Source: Diplosphaera chodatii (Eukaryota; Chlorophyta; Trebouxiophyceae; Prasiolales; Stichococcaceae). From it: a stretch of DNA of 64,000 nucleotides. The notes under the pieces are model-generated. The model had not been told where the DNA came from, did not search any database, and was given only the letters and a program-made list of their open reading frames with translations. Every line of letters begins with the position of its first letter. Position 1 is the stretch's first letter. The position numbers and the translations under genes are program-made. The stretch spans positions 496,001 through 560,000 of the forward strand of contig JAALGY010000033.1 of the NCBI GenBank assembly GCA_032358165.1, in the 5' to 3' direction. Positions 13,526 through 26,472 of the stretch are shown here, piece after piece.

Positions 13526-16500
13526 TCATTGCGCTGGCCGGCCTGCTGCTGCGCTGCTGTCATGATAGGCGTCCTCAGGCTCTGATGCTCTGGATCTCCT
13601 GCGGAACAGCTCCTGCACCTCGTCTAGGCTGAGCCCTGCACAGCCATCGTAGCCTTGTAAGAGCAGTTCTTCAAGCATTGGAGCGGCAACAGTGCAGACG
13701 GATGTTGTTGCACATAACTGCCAAGAGTGTGGTTGCCATCGTGGCAGACAGACAGCAGCATGCAGCAGTGCAGGGTCCTTGTCCATTCATGCCAGTTCAT
13801 GCTACAGCTGATGCCACAGGCGCGGCAGGAACGCACCTGCCGTCTCAGGCAACGCGAAGAACACCCACACTGAACCTGCGGCGGCGATGCAGGCATACAC
13901 GAGGAATGTGCCGGACCCTCCGAGTGCTGCTGTTGCCACAGGGAAGGTCTGGCTGACCTGCAGCAGTGTGACAATTTTGAACCCAACAGACCACCTGGCA
14001 GTGCAGTGAGACGTGCACGATTGCAATGTATGATGTGGCAATGTTTGTGCTCACCGCTGCATTGGCAAGCCAGTTAGATGCAGTGGCTGCTCCATTGGCC
14101 AGCCCACGCAGCTGCAACGGGTAGATCTCTGCATTGACGGCCCACGGCACAGGGCCCATGCCGGGCGAGAAGGCAGCCAGGTACGCGAGCATGGCCGCCA
14201 CCACGAGGGCTGTGTATGCCGGAGCGCCTGCAGGGTCACAGAGAAGCCAGTCAGTGACGATGACGTCACTCCTGCTGCCGAGTAAGATGACGTCCTCATG
14301 TGCTTGACGTTTGTCGATACACTGGCATGCCGGCAGTCAGGGGACCTGCGGCGTACAGGCGAGGCTGCCAGGGAATGTATGCCTGCTAGCACGGACATGC
14401 TGAGCAGCTCTCCATTTGTAATATGACCACTGGATGGGATGCTGCTTGCACCTGGGCAGCCAGCGAGGTAGAAGGCGTGGCGGCCGTCTGCGGTGCACCG
14501 CGCCTCCGCCGACAGCGGCACGCACGCCCCCGGCTGCAGCCCGTGCCCCAGCGGCTCGCAAAAGCCGCACCTGCTCGCCACCGTGGAGACACATCATGGA
14601 GCCCACGCCGTGATGCGGCCTCGTCTTGACAGCTGTCGAAACCTCGATGCAAGGCGGCACAACAGTCTGTCCACAGCAGAGGCAGGTGTCCTGGTGGCCT
14701 TTGCTTGCCGCAGACGGTCACGGCCTAGCTGTTCACTGTCGAGCCAGATGACCACCGTCACAGCATGCGCACCCGGCTGTGAGGCAGGCTGGGCAGGTGC
14801 CGGGCGGCGGCGCGCCGGCGGGGCACGTGCTGGCGGCGGCATTCACCGCCGGGGCGCTGCCCTCCAGCAGCCGGAAGGCCCCGGCCAGCGCCAGCAGCGC
14901 CGCCGCGACGCCCAGCGTGCTGCTCAGCATGAGCCTCCTGTCGTAGGGTAAGTCATGAATATCAGGTGAGTGCCCGCAGTGGCATTCCTGTAATGTTAAC
15001 GAGCACTGGCGTGATGGGAGAGACACCAGCCTCTTTTGTGAGGTGCTGCAGCAATGAAAGCGGTCTACGAGTCAGGAGTCACAGCAATGAAGACGGCCAT
15101 GCCCGGTGTGCCCAATGCTCGACTGCTGCATGACCTCACAAGGTCACATCTAAAGCTAAGGAAATGCGTGCTGCGCCCACCTACGACCAAAGCGATCGAT
15201 GGCGGCCATACCGACCAGGGTGCCGCCCGCGTTGACGGCCGCCGGTATGAGGGCCACCAGCAGCGCGTCGCGCTTGTCCGTCACGCCCGCGAGCTGCAGG
15301 ATAGCTGGCGTGTAGTACATCACCTGCAGTGGAGGTCAGGGAGCGTCCTGTGTGCGTCAAGTGCATATAAGCCTGAATCATGCGGCTAGCGGTCAGTGCG
15401 ACCAGCGCACAGCCCTGCCCAATGGTGCATGGGCTGGGCTGATCAAGGCATGAAAATGGCAGAGCAGCACACCGTGTTGATGCCGCCCAGCTGCTGTAGT
15501 ATCTGCAGGCCCAGCCCTGCGTGTCAGCATGTCGTCAGCACGAGGGCGGGGCTGTGAGTACATGTCGTTAACCCGGGGAGCGGGCGCTGCAATTGTCAGG
15601 CTGTGCGGACAGGACATCGTCAAGAAGATGTCACCTAGCCTGAGCTCTGCACGCACAGCGGCGCTGCGCAGCAGCTGCCATGAGGACTGCTCTGCCGCTG
15701 CGCCGGGGCTGCCGCCGCCGCTGATCAGCTCAGCGTGGCTGTGGCCCTCTGCCTCGGCGGCGCCGTCCTCTGTGATGCTATCAACGCAGACGCCGGGTCT
15801 GCCCTGGCGACTGCTCGCGCCATCGCTGCAGCTGCTCTCCTTGAGGTGCAGCTCTGCGGCTGCTGTCTCGGCGTCCGGCGCTGCGTACAGCGCCTGCAGC
15901 GCCTGTTTCGCTTCGTCTGCTCTGCCCCTGGATGCCAGCCACCTGTCCAGAAGGCCCACTTCATCAGCAATCTCTCCAGTCCTCTGGCAGGGTTGCCACC
16001 AGAACTCCCATCGATGGACTGCAATAGCGGCGACACTGCTAAAAGGCGACATGTAGCGCCGAGAAAGCCCTAATGCATCGGGGCCCTAGCTGCAGCACCT
16101 GGGGGACTCGGGCAGGAACAGCAGGCCGACTGCCTGCACCAGGGCGGGAACGCCCGCGATGCCCAGCATCCACCGCCAGGTGCCGGGCACAAAGGTGAAC
16201 CTGTGCCATGAGATGGTGATGTTGAGGCAGCGGACACCCGCCAGCAACAACGGCGAGGCTGAGCTGGTCCCATATGCAGTGGCTGGTGCACCCTTGGACT
16301 CAGGGTGAGGTGGCAGCACGTAGTGAAAGCGGACAGCACTCACGCGTAGTCGGCCACATAGGCAGCGAACTGGCCGCCGGTGATCATGAACACGTTCACG
16401 GTGACCAGGCTGGCGCGCACGGCTGGCGGCGCCGCCTCAGCAATGTACACCTGTATAGGACATTCAGCAGTCGTGTGGAGTCCTCTGAACACCGATTTGA

Positions 16501-18169
16501 GAGGTCTTGTGTGCTGAGCCTCGGTGGACATGGTGATGTTGTCAGTGTTCACCGGTACAGTCACCGACGCAAGGCCCACCCCGAGGCCCACCAGAAGTCT
16601 GCCTGGAAGCACACAACAGCACCCTCAGCAGATGCACCTCAGCAATATGTGCCCAGTCATATGTGCCCAGTATATGTACCCAGTCATGCTGCGGTGCTGA
16701 GGGCAAGCGCACAGCATCAGAGGGCACTGCCAACAAGCAGTAGAGCCAGCAGCCTCAGGGCAGGGTGGTTCACACAGCGACAGCAGTCGGCAGCACACAG
16801 CAACCCGGCAGTGGACCACCATGTCAGGCATGCCGGTTGCGCTAATTGTAATACAGCAAGGGCACATCCTGGTTGCAGCTGCATTGGGCAAGCCCCAGTG
16901 ACATTGCTGCACCAGCAGTGTTGCACAAACAGCTTGGGGAGCTGGCAGCACCTGCGATGAGGAGGGTGATGCTGGTTGCCAGGCCCATCGCCAGGGCGCC
17001 TGCTGCGAACAGCACGTCGCCCACAAGCAGCGTGCGCTTTCGACCTGCGCGAGCACAAGATCGTAATGCTGTGTATGCCTCCTCTACAGCTGATGTGTGA
17101 AGCCACACCATCAACACCATATGCAATGGCTGCCCTTTGCATGGAAGCTTACAGACACCACAGCATGCTGTCCAGCACGATGAGCATGAAGAACCCACCT
17201 ATGCGGTCGCTGAGTATGCCGCCAAGTCCGGCGCCGATGGCTGCCGCTGCGACTGCTGAGCTGACGACCGCGCCCTGCACCCACTGCAGCCTGCCCAAAC
17301 AGAAATGAGCTGATCACTAGATGCTCAGGCCTGCGTCATGACAACCCCATTCAAAGGCACAGGCTGTAGGCGCGAGGCGCAGTGTGTGGTGACGAGCAAC
17401 AAACCCCGGGCAGTCCGTATGTGGCGTGTCATTTTAGGTCGTTCTCAGTTGTGGCTGCCACTCCTCTGAAGACGCCTGACGCAGCCTCACCGCCTGTCGT
17501 CGTGAATGACCGGCAGCAGCAGCTCGTCCCGCAGGTAGGGCAGCGCGCCGCTGATGACGCCGGTGTCGTAGCCGAACAGGAATCCCCCGATGCCGGCGAA
17601 CAGCGTCAGCACCCACACGGCACGCGGCTGGTCTGAGAGCCTGCAGATCGTTTCGACATGCTGTCATGCGCTGATGTCGATTCTTCTGGATGCTGTCGGA
17701 ATCAGTACAGATGCTGATGTGTGCAGACGCCTGTGCCATGTGCGCAGCAAGCCTGCCAGCATGCCGCCCGAGCAGGCAGCATGTGCAGGCATGACAGCTG
17801 GTGCATTGAAGATGCAGCCGAGCCGCTCTCGTTAGACATCACAGAGCTGGAACGCGAGTGCAGCGCTGCGCTATGTGTACACTGGCTGTTCCGAACTGAC
17901 CACGACACAGGTGCAGACCTGCTGGATGATGCGGCTGAGTCATGGCGGCGCAGGTCCCCACGCTGTCTCCTCCGGCCGCGCTGCGCCTCCTCATCTAGCA
18001 GCGGCTGCAGATCGCCGCTGGCTGCGGAGGCCAGGGCGCTCATGTCCGGCTCGGGGGCCGCAGCTGGGGGCTGCGGTTCAGATCGCGCTTCTGGACGCTG
18101 GTCAGGCTGCGGTGGCGGCGTCTCAACCGAGAAAGCTTGCACACTCTGCTCGCTGATCGACTCTTGCAT
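13526..18169 (-). CDS. MFS inositol/sugar transporter (plant INT type)
   Basis: This 12-TM major facilitator resembles plant myo-inositol/H+ symporters. Exon 1 (start 18169) encodes a cytosolic Pro/Ser/Glu-rich N-terminus beginning [21 protein letters not shown]1 follows: [19 protein letters not shown] (conserved in sugar porters). Then [104 protein letters not shown] with LFLPESPR, a long central loop, [13 protein letters not shown], and [20 protein letters not shown]. Between late TMs lies a Cys-rich extracellular loop (about 14840-14450), a hallmark of plant INT proteins. The end is LPETAG...[14 protein letters not shown], stop 13526-13528. The cysteine loop and TWRWMLG block favour inositol over hexose, but substrate is inferred. 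The acidic, Ser-rich central loop is longer than usual. Confidence 0.88.
16645..16685. repeat. Three-unit tandem repeat in transporter intron
   Basis: Three copies of a 13-14 bp unit (ATATGTGCCCAGTC and close variants) run head to tail inside an intron of the transporter gene. Confidence 0.75.
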
Positions 18170-19080
18170 GCGTCGCTGCTACCTGCTTGCCATCGCAGGC
18201 TCAACAGCAGCCAAGCCGCTTGGCAGCAGATCAGAAAGTGCGCCAGCACAGCTGGCGGTGAGCGGTGATTGGCGGATGGGCCTGCAGTGTTACAGGCCGT
18301 TCAGTGTCCCGGATGATCCCGGAAGCCCTGAATGACAATCGTGTGCTGAACTGCACGCTGCTGTCGACGAGGCACACGGTCTCACTCAATTGGTCTGATC
18401 CAAGCAAATGGCCAACAGCTTGTCAGAAATTACGACACACCTAAAGTGGACCTGACGCTTTGTTCGGATGCATGACAGACATCTGAACGTCCGTGATGCT
18501 GCACCCAGCACAGATGCAAGCACGTGAGCAGTGCACCTCGCCACTGCCATGACAAAGTCATCATGTGCCAGTGTGTCGTCCAGCTGTGATGGGGAGTTGG
18601 GGACACCTTCGACTGGCAGCCCTTTAGAGTTTAGACGTGCCTATGCCCTCTGGCTGATTGCTGCTTCCTGATGCAGGCACACTGCCAGGGTGCCTCTCCT
18701 GGAACTGCCCAGTGCCCCGAGCATCTCACTGCTGTTACATACAGCAGGTAGAAACAAATCAAATAGTGCTATGGTGACATCGTCCGCATCAACCACTGCA
18801 CGCAGGAGGGCATCAAGCACGGCGTCACACCACTGGCTACGTCTGTGGCGGCAAGGGTCAGCGGGGCATGGGTCCAGTGTACCGAATCAAACAATAAATT
18901 GACAAACAATGTTGAGCTGCATGATGTTGCTCCCCACATTCAGACAGCCCTTATTCTCATCCATGATTCGCAGCTTATTTATATGGCGCTCTCTACCCCC
19001 GTCGCCATGCGTTAGTAGGCGGCAATCACTGCAGCAGCAAGCACAATCTTTTTGTCAACAACAAATTGTCAACAACAAAG
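18170..19080. other. Intergenic region, transporter 5' side to desiccation gene A 3' side
   Basis: This holds the transporter promoter and the 3' flank of desiccation gene A. On the minus strand about 18880-18650 stays open with a coding-like composition (WCDAVLDALLRAVVDADDVT is part of it) but matches no family I know and has no clear start. A 14 bp direct repeat begins at 19052. Confidence 0.4.
19052..19079. repeat. Direct repeat TTGTCAACAACAAA x2
   Basis: Two adjacent copies of a TTGTCAACAACAAA-type unit sit just beyond the 3' end of desiccation gene A. The AT-rich composition differs from the surroundings and may be 3' UTR sequence. Confidence 0.65.
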
Positions 19081-22000
19081 TCATGAACCCAGTGCAACAG
19101 GTGCTTCATCCACCCACTGAGGTTGTTCCATACTGGCACGGCACCTGCTGCCAGCAGCATGGGTTGGGTTGGCACACATCACAGGCATGCACGGGCTTAC
19201 CTTGATGTTTCCGTTCAGGCCGTCGGGGAAGAAGCCACTGGGGAACAGCAACAAAAGACAGTCAGCATGTCGCTGCAGTTGGTACGCCAAGCCAGCAAAC
19301 ACACATGTGACGCCAGCCTCATGTGCGATGCTGCAGCAGCAGCGGGCGTCAACACCAGGTGCAGGGAGGTCAGGGTGGCATGGCTCACCCGCCGCCCATG
19401 CCGCCCAGGTACACGATGGCCAGCACCTCGGTCGTCGAGCGCCCGAAGGCGATGCCGCTGTCTGCAGGGCGCACGGTCAACATAGTGGCGAGCAGTTCAG
19501 CGCGCGTGGCAGCATCCGATGCTGTTGGACACTGCTGTGCGCGGCTGCCCGGCTGGAGCCAGCCCCACAGCAGCCTGCGGGCCTCATGCAGTCACGCAGC
19601 TGCACAGCCGCATGCTCAGAGGTACAGAAGTTTGTGGGATGGGCGTGCTGTGCGCTGCCAGCGCACCGTCCGTGGGCACAATGTTGGCGGCGCGATCCAT
19701 CACGATGCCCTGGTCCTTGCCGCCTGTTGCGATGGTGCAAGACCCTTGTGAGAGTGCGCAGCCTCCTCGGGCACAACTGTAACACATTGCTGTACAGCTG
19801 CAGACAGTCTGTGGCGTCTGCAATGGACAGTCGCTGCAGCTGGGCCCACCTCCGACGAGGGCGCGCAGGGCGGAGATGGCGGCGATGATGTCCTTCACGC
19901 GCACGCCGTACGGGCGCACCTTCACATCGGCCTGCACCGCACAGACGCTGCTCAGGGGCGCTGGACACACAACTTCAGGCTCGCGCCGGTATGGCGCGGC
20001 ACCTGCCGGCGGCCCCACTCCATGCAGGGCAGGACCAGCGTCATCTGTGATTGAGGCTGGCGGCGTCGCGACTCTCGGCAGGGTGGCAAGCACCCTGATC
20101 CACAGCGGAAGTTCGACAGCAGGCGCGGGGGCGCACCTTCTGGTACAGCTGGGTGCGGATGGAGCCGGCGTGGTACGCCTCCACGGACAGGATGCCGGCG
20201 GCTGCGTCCAGGTAGCCCTTGTTGGCGATCAGGGCGGCGGCGCCCTGCGGTGCGACGGGGGGCATGCAGTCTCAGACCGCGGGCCGGGCACGGCGGGCTC
20301 GGGCGAGGGGCCCGGGCGCCGGTCGGCAGCCCCGTGCAGCGGTGCTGCAGCACCGCTGCGCCGGGCAGCGGCCGCGTGCGCGACATCAATGACGAGGAAC
20401 AGCGCCTCAGCTGCAGGACATGTGCGATTGCAGACGAGGGAGGTGGCGCTGCAGGGTGGGCTCCGCACCTTGTAGGCGGTGACACCCACGTCCTCGAAGA
20501 TGAAGGCGCCTGGAGGCATGCGGTGTCACATGCTCAGAGCCATGACTTACAATGCACAGTGGCAGTCTGGCAACATGCCCGTCTGTGTCTGGACGGTGAC
20601 AACTGAGCAGGCTAGGCCGCACTGTGGAGGAGAACAGATGCTGGGGCGCACCGTGCAGGAACAGCAGGTCGTAGTCGCTCTCGCGGTACGGGGAGAAGGG
20701 CGGCCTCAGCTTGGTGTTCAGCGCGGCGTCAGCGGCAGTAGCAAAGGCGGTGCCGATGTTGAGCTTGGGGATGTCGACGGCGGCGCTGCCGAGGGCGGTC
20801 CGCAGGAAGATGACGTGGTTCAGCTCGTCCTTGGCAATCTCCGCGGCGATCCTCTGCGGCAGGCGACACCGCATACATTCAGCCATCATCTGGTGTCTGT
20901 GATTCTCTGCGGAAATATTATTGCGCAGGCACCTTGGCGTTGCATCTGCCGCAGAGCAGCCAGGAGTTGCAGCGACATCGGCGCATGTGACGTGAGCGCA
21001 CAGTGCAGAGTTCCTCTGCAGATCTGGCCAGGTGAGGCCGGACATACCTTGACGCTCTTGCGGCAGAAGTCGGCCTTCTTGCCGCCAGATGAGCGGGGGC
21101 CATCGCCGCTGCATCGGCAGAAGACAGCCACAGGTCGCTTCTCATGGAGATCTGCGACCCACTGCAGGCTATGCTTTCGCGTGTGACAGGCAGGCGCCTG
21201 CGGCAGCTTGCAGTGCAGGTGTCAAAACCCTGCCAAGGGTGCAACCCACCGGTACTGTTTGGGGATGCCAGAGCCGGTCACGGCGTACAGGTAGAACTCG
21301 GCCTCCAGGTACCTGGACAGCGTCAGGAGTCTGTCTCAGCACCGCTTTGTGCGCAATGGGCATGGCCCGACATGCGTGCGGATGATCCAGGTTGCATGCA
21401 TGGTGACACAGGTGCAGCTGCTAAAAGCCGGCCCCCTCACTCAAGGTTCAGCGCGAAGTTGAGGATGTCCACATCCGTGACCTGAGAGGCCTATACAGCA
21501 AAGAAGACCACATACATCAGGCGATGTAGCGCATATAGTTGCGGAAACTATCCAAGGAGTACGCCTGTGGCTGACGCAAGGGAAACGGTTGTCAGTCGTC
21601 ATGCGGCTCACCACGGGCGTGACGGCCGCCACCGACAGGAGCGCGGCGGCAAGGGCTGCGACCAGGGCCACCTGCTTGTAGTACAGCGGCTGGCGTCAGG
21701 TTGCCGTGCATGATTATGCTGACTGGATGATGCCAGCGGGAGATAGAGCTGGGCACACTTGCCCGGCACCTGGGCAGGACCCTGCGCCTGACTCCGCATG
21801 ATTGTGATTCAACATGGTAATGTGTATCTGCGTACGGTGCCCGAACGTCCGTTCGGGACGGTATGGGACCTGGGCACGCAGGCAGTTGTGACACTGTGGG
21901 AGGTTGTGAGGCAGGTGCAGTGCTTTGACTTGGCTCTGCACCGGCTTAAGTGGGTCTACTTATCGTCTAGCATGGCCTATCATCATCTGTGCCGGGCATG

Positions 22001-22136
22001 GCACGTCATCCGGCGCACAGGTCGCGACGCGACTGGCAACAGCCCACGCAGCCGCATTCTCGGGGACCATTCGCTGCGTGCCTATCTGGGGCGATCGACA
22101 GCGCGCAAAGACAGTGCATGATCGGCTCACCTTCAT
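19081..22136 (-). CDS. Desiccation-related ferritin-like protein, copy A
   Basis: This is a secreted member of the ferritin-like (Ferritin_2, PCC13-62 type) desiccation-related family. The first coding exon is only ATGAAG (22131-22136) before a GTGAGC donor; the next encodes the signal peptide [20 protein letters not shown]. Exons then give [63 protein letters not shown] (the E-x-x-H of the four-helix bundle), [90 protein letters not shown] and [12 protein letters not shown]. The C-terminus is uncertain: reading through after NGNIK ends at 19081, while an alternative splice would end near 19111. An intron splits the codon of Glu in NLE-YLE, a position not shared with copies B and C. Function in drying tolerance is known only by family. 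Confidence 0.88.
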
Positions 22137-23055
22137 GTTGGCCTGCGGAGTCTGGCTGGTGTAGGGGTGGCGCACGGGACGTGAATGCGCGTGCTGTGAC
22201 GTAGGTGCGAGAGCAGCCGGCGGGTGACGTTCAGGCCGGTGAATGGGCAATGACTGACACACGTGTGTGTCTGCGGACCTATGACTTCAGTATCGCGCAA
22301 GCATGCGGATGTGCTGGAAGTGATAGCGTCAAGGCCGTGATGGCGCTTCTACCCTCGGCTGCACGTCCAAGGTTTTAATATTCCTCGCGGATAGATTCTC
22401 GGGCTTTGTAAGGCGGGGGACGAGGTCAATACCAGTGCTGTTGATGCTTTAGGCCAGCACAGCTGCATGAATGTAGCGAGTAGCTACTGCTGCTAGGCGC
22501 GGGTCTGCATCACAGGGGTTGCATGGGCTTGCAGCAGCCAGGTTTCAGCCTGCGTGCGATGCGCCACCTCTGCTTACGATGCATCGATGACGAGGGCCCG
22601 CTGCTTGTGGTGGCATGCAATGTGAGCCAAGTGCAAAGGTGTCGTTGAATCAGCAATTTGCACTCAGTTCCACACAATCGCAGGTTGGTGAGCTGACAGC
22701 GCATGTAGGCAGAGCAATCAAATGCAAATGAAGGCTTTTGACCATGGAGACCAGGATGACTGACAGAAACCTCAAGCCTGTCTAGATACGTCCGTGCAAA
22801 AATGCTCGCTGTTCGCGCTCTGCTACAGTAGCTGAAGTCTGCACAATGAATTCGTGGGTTCCGAAATCAACACCATATGCCGCAGCGTGGCGTCAGAACG
22901 CCGGCTCGCTCGCCACCGATGGGGCGAAGGCAGGTTGTTCCCCTCAAACAGTCTGCAGAGGGCACAGGCAGGCAGATGAGTAACCCTGCTGACGACGCAT
23001 CAACTGGCAGCATGTGTCAGTCACCAACGGCGCCTTCACGCCTGGCACCAGCTCA
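22137..23055. promoter_or_regulatory. Region between desiccation genes A and B
   Basis: This holds the upstream region of gene A and the 3' flank of gene B, both on the minus strand. No exon is supported. An AT-rich TATTAAAA-like motif (minus strand, about 22371-22390) lies some 240 nt before the gene A start; its role is speculative. Confidence 0.35.
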
Positions 23056-25422
23056 TCAGCTGTGCACCACTGATCGACTGCTCACCTTGATGGTGCCGGT
23101 GAGGCCGTTGGGGAAGAAGCCGCTGCACAGCGAGGACACAATGGATGAGAACAGTTTCCAGGGCACCAGCTGGCTGCTGCAACATGTGCAACGCTGCAGT
23201 GCGCATGGCGCGAGCGTGGCTGAACAGGAGCATGGGGGCCAGCGCTCTGGAGCAGACGCCGGACGTGACTCACCCCTTGGACGCGCCGCCCAGGTACACG
23301 ATGCGCAGCACCTGGCTGGTGGTGCGGCCGAAGGCCACCGAGTTGGCTGCACAGCAGCACACGCCGACACTTCAGAAGGCAGTAAGCATGGGCACTGCCA
23401 GCAACTCTGCAACTGCAGTGCCATCCAGCTCAGCATGGCAGCTGCTATGCCAAGCCGTTGCCCACACAGCTCCAAACAGGGCAGGTGCGGGGACGACGGG
23501 GCAGGCAGGACAGGCTCTCATCAGGAGAAGCAGGACGTGGCCAGGGTGGACAGTCTCACCGTCGGCGGGCACGATGTTGGCGCCGCCATCGCGGGGGGAC
23601 TGCAGGCCCTGGTCCTTGCCGCCGCCCACCTTGCCGCGCAGGCGGGAGATGGCCCACGTGATGTCCAGCACCTGCGGGGCGGAGCATCAGCAGTGTTACA
23701 ACCGCAGCCCGCAAGACCGCAAGCGTGTAGACGAGGAAAACTTGAAATGCGCAGGAGGCCATGGACGAGCAGACGCTCTGCCGTGGTGCACGACCGGCCA
23801 GCCCCACGAGACAAGTACTCCAGGGGGGCAGCTGTGCGCACCGTGGCGCCGTACGGCGCGATCTTCGTGGTCAGGGACGCGTACAGCAGCGTGCGGATGG
23901 TACCTGCAGGCAGAGAGCATGGCGCAGGCTCAGCTCTGGCGCAGTGACGAGGACTGGCAGCTCGCCAAATTGTGTGTGCTGCTACGCAGCAGCGGCGGTG
24001 GCATCAACTGCTGCAGCCACTCGTGATCTCACCGGCGTGGTATGCCTCGACGGACAGGATGCCGGCGGCGGCGCTCAGGTACGCCTTGCTGGCGATCAGC
24101 GGGGCGGCGCCCTGTGTAACACATGCAGAACTTGTCGGCATTGGAAGCGTCTCATGGGCATGCACATCTGACACAGACCTCGATCTTGGCAGCAGTGGTT
24201 GTACGCTGCGGTCGCCAGCCTGTGCGGCACCCCAACTCTTTGACGCGGTGGTTGTGCAATGGGCGTGGCGGCCGCACCTTGTAGGCGGTCACGCCCACGT
24301 CCTCGAAGATGAAGGCGCCATGCAGGAAGATCAGGTCGGACTTCTGGTTGAGGTAGGGCGTGAAGCGCGGCTTCAGCTTGGTCTTCAGCGCGGCATCGGC
24401 GGCGTCAGAGAATGCGGTGCCGCTACAGGGCAGAGCATACTAGTGTTGCTCGTCTTCAAACACCTTCGGGTTCTGCTGCGGTTGCATGTGCTCATCCGCC
24501 TCATGCCGGCACAGGGGCGGCGGTGAAGCTTCAGCCATGCACATGGCAATCATGCGCACAGAAGAAAGTGATGCTGCAAGGAATGGCGACCCACATGTTG
24601 ATCTTGGGCATCGGTGCAGCCGCCTTGCCGAGGGCTGCGCGCAGGAACTTGACGTGGGTGATCTCGTCATTGGCGATCTCGGTGGCGATGCGCTGCAGAA
24701 GAAACAGCGCAGACCATTACTGCACAGCCAAACGGCAAGTCACTCTGCATCATCAGAACCATGACACTGCGTCTGTGTCACACGGCGTCCCGTAGTGTGC
24801 AACTGAGCAGGTCGGCCGGAGGGGTAGAATCCAGAACGGGTACGCACACAGCAGGCCATGCCGCACCTTCACAAGGCCGGTGTTGAACTTGTACTTCTTG
24901 CCGCCCGAAGAGGGCGGGCCACCACCCCTGCAGCAGAACCACGAGATGATGACCCCTGACAGCCTTACAGTCGTGTCACCTGCCTGTGTCACGTTCTGAC
25001 ACCGTGGTTGGAAACGATTCATCCCGTTGGAGCAGTTGGCAGCCTTTCAGCATCAAGGGGATCGTCAGCAAGGCTGCAAGGGGCAGCAGCACACCTCAGG
25101 TTCGCCGCCAGGCCCTTTCCGAAGACGGCGCTGCAGGCAGAGTAGAGTGAAACGTCAGTTTGGACCCGCGTAACGATGGCACGTGGCCGCTGGCGCAACT
25201 TGGAGGCATGCAGTGCGGAGTGTGAGCAACAAGGCAGTACAGACGTCACGGCAACAGCCGGCACGCTGGGTGTCATCAGATCACTCACAAGCTGTAGAAC
25301 TCGCCCTGCAGACACGCACAGGGACAAATGAGGTCGAGTCACAGACATACAATGCGTAAACTGGGTAAGCAACAGTAGTCGCCATGTCAGACTGTTGCAC
25401 CGCCACCGGGCGCTGGGTCGCA

Positions 25423-25453
<31 letters not shown>

Positions 25454-25902
25454 GAGCACATCCAGATCGTTGACAGCAGCCTGCGATGTGGTCGTCGGGG
25501 CAACGTCAGAGATGTCGACAGGGTAGTAATTGCAGCCACATCGCCGGTTGACCAACCGGCAGGTGGGATAGGCATCTCCGAGCATGCAGACAAGGTGCCG
25601 CAGCCGGGGCGTGCGTGAGGGTTCTGAACGGGGGCTTACCGCGGGTGCGGTCGCCGCAAACAGTGCGGCGGCGACGAGCGCCAGAACGAGTGCGCGCTGC
25701 AGGTAGGGAACCGTCCGAAGTTCTCAATTTCACAAGTACGGCGGGTCTACAAAGCCGTGGTGCTATGTACACGGCTGCGAGGGACTTTGATTGTGACAAT
25801 AGCCACTGTGACGACGGTGCAGGCTGTGGCGTGGCCCGACAGGCCTGGTGCACATCCTGCAAAGGTGCTGCCGTGAAATATCCCGTCTGCCCGCACCTTC
25901 AT
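23056..25902 (-). CDS. Desiccation-related ferritin-like protein, copy B
   Basis: This is the second paralogue. The initiating exon is again ATGAAG (25897-25902) followed by GTGCGG. The next exon gives a signal peptide, [19 protein letters not shown]. Further exons encode [12 protein letters not shown] (intron exactly after this Glu, with a GT donor), [178 protein letters not shown] and [11 protein letters not shown]. Reading on from the last exon reaches a stop at 23056-23058, adding about nine residues; splicing to a further exon cannot be excluded. It is closest to copy A in its middle part and shares the LE intron position with copy C. Confidence 0.88.
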
Positions 25903-26472
25903 GTTTGCTTGCGGGTGTCAGTCGCAGGAGGGCGGGGCGGAAGCTGAGTGATGATTCGTCCCGGTGGCGATGTCGTGTCTGCAACTTTGAACCTGGGGCT
26001 TGCCTCGCGGTCGAGCGCAGTGGCATTGGTGAGGCGCACGTGCGCACGTGCTAAACCCTACAAATGCGTTGCCAAGAAGCTGAGGCCTTCTCGCGAAAGG
26101 GGTGTAGCGAACCGCAACCCGGCCACCGTGCAGGCGCCCCAAATCTTCGCGTCAGCTGTCAGAGTGCCGCGAGAGCAGCTGTGTACAATCGCCCGTCAGA
26201 AGGCACGCCAGATCTGCGGTGAGTTCAAAGTTGCGGCCGGCAGTTTGATTGACGTCACAGTCTGACGCCGGGCCCGCCGGCCCCAGTCATCGCCAGCCGG
26301 CGCCGTTCCGGCGAAGCTCACTGCCAGTTGATTCAGCATCACACATGCATCATTCATGTTGGCCATTCCCACCGCGTAAGGTGTAGCGCGTGGGTTGGGC
26401 TTGCCATCACAACAACACCTGGTGCTGTTGCCGCAGGTGCTCTTGCAACTTCGCGTGACGCCGCTCAGCCAC
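25903..26472. promoter_or_regulatory. Bidirectional promoter of desiccation genes B and C
   Basis: The start codons of B (-) and C (+) face away from each other across 570 bp. No exon is seen here, so it should contain both 5' leaders and promoters and could co-regulate the pair. I see no obvious TATA box or long palindrome. Confidence 0.5.

Noticed and set aside
15529..16056. Plus-strand 175-codon frame
   Set aside because: Antisense to the transporter's central-loop exon, which joins recognisable MFS segments on minus.
20479..21186. 235-codon open frames on both strands
   Set aside because: The minus frame merges real exons and introns of desiccation gene A, and the plus frame is its shadow; neither is one continuous protein.
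22877..23947. Plus-strand open frame of 356 codons
   Set aside because: It lies over the exons of desiccation gene B on the other strand and has no family resemblance; its openness mirrors the GC-rich exons opposite.
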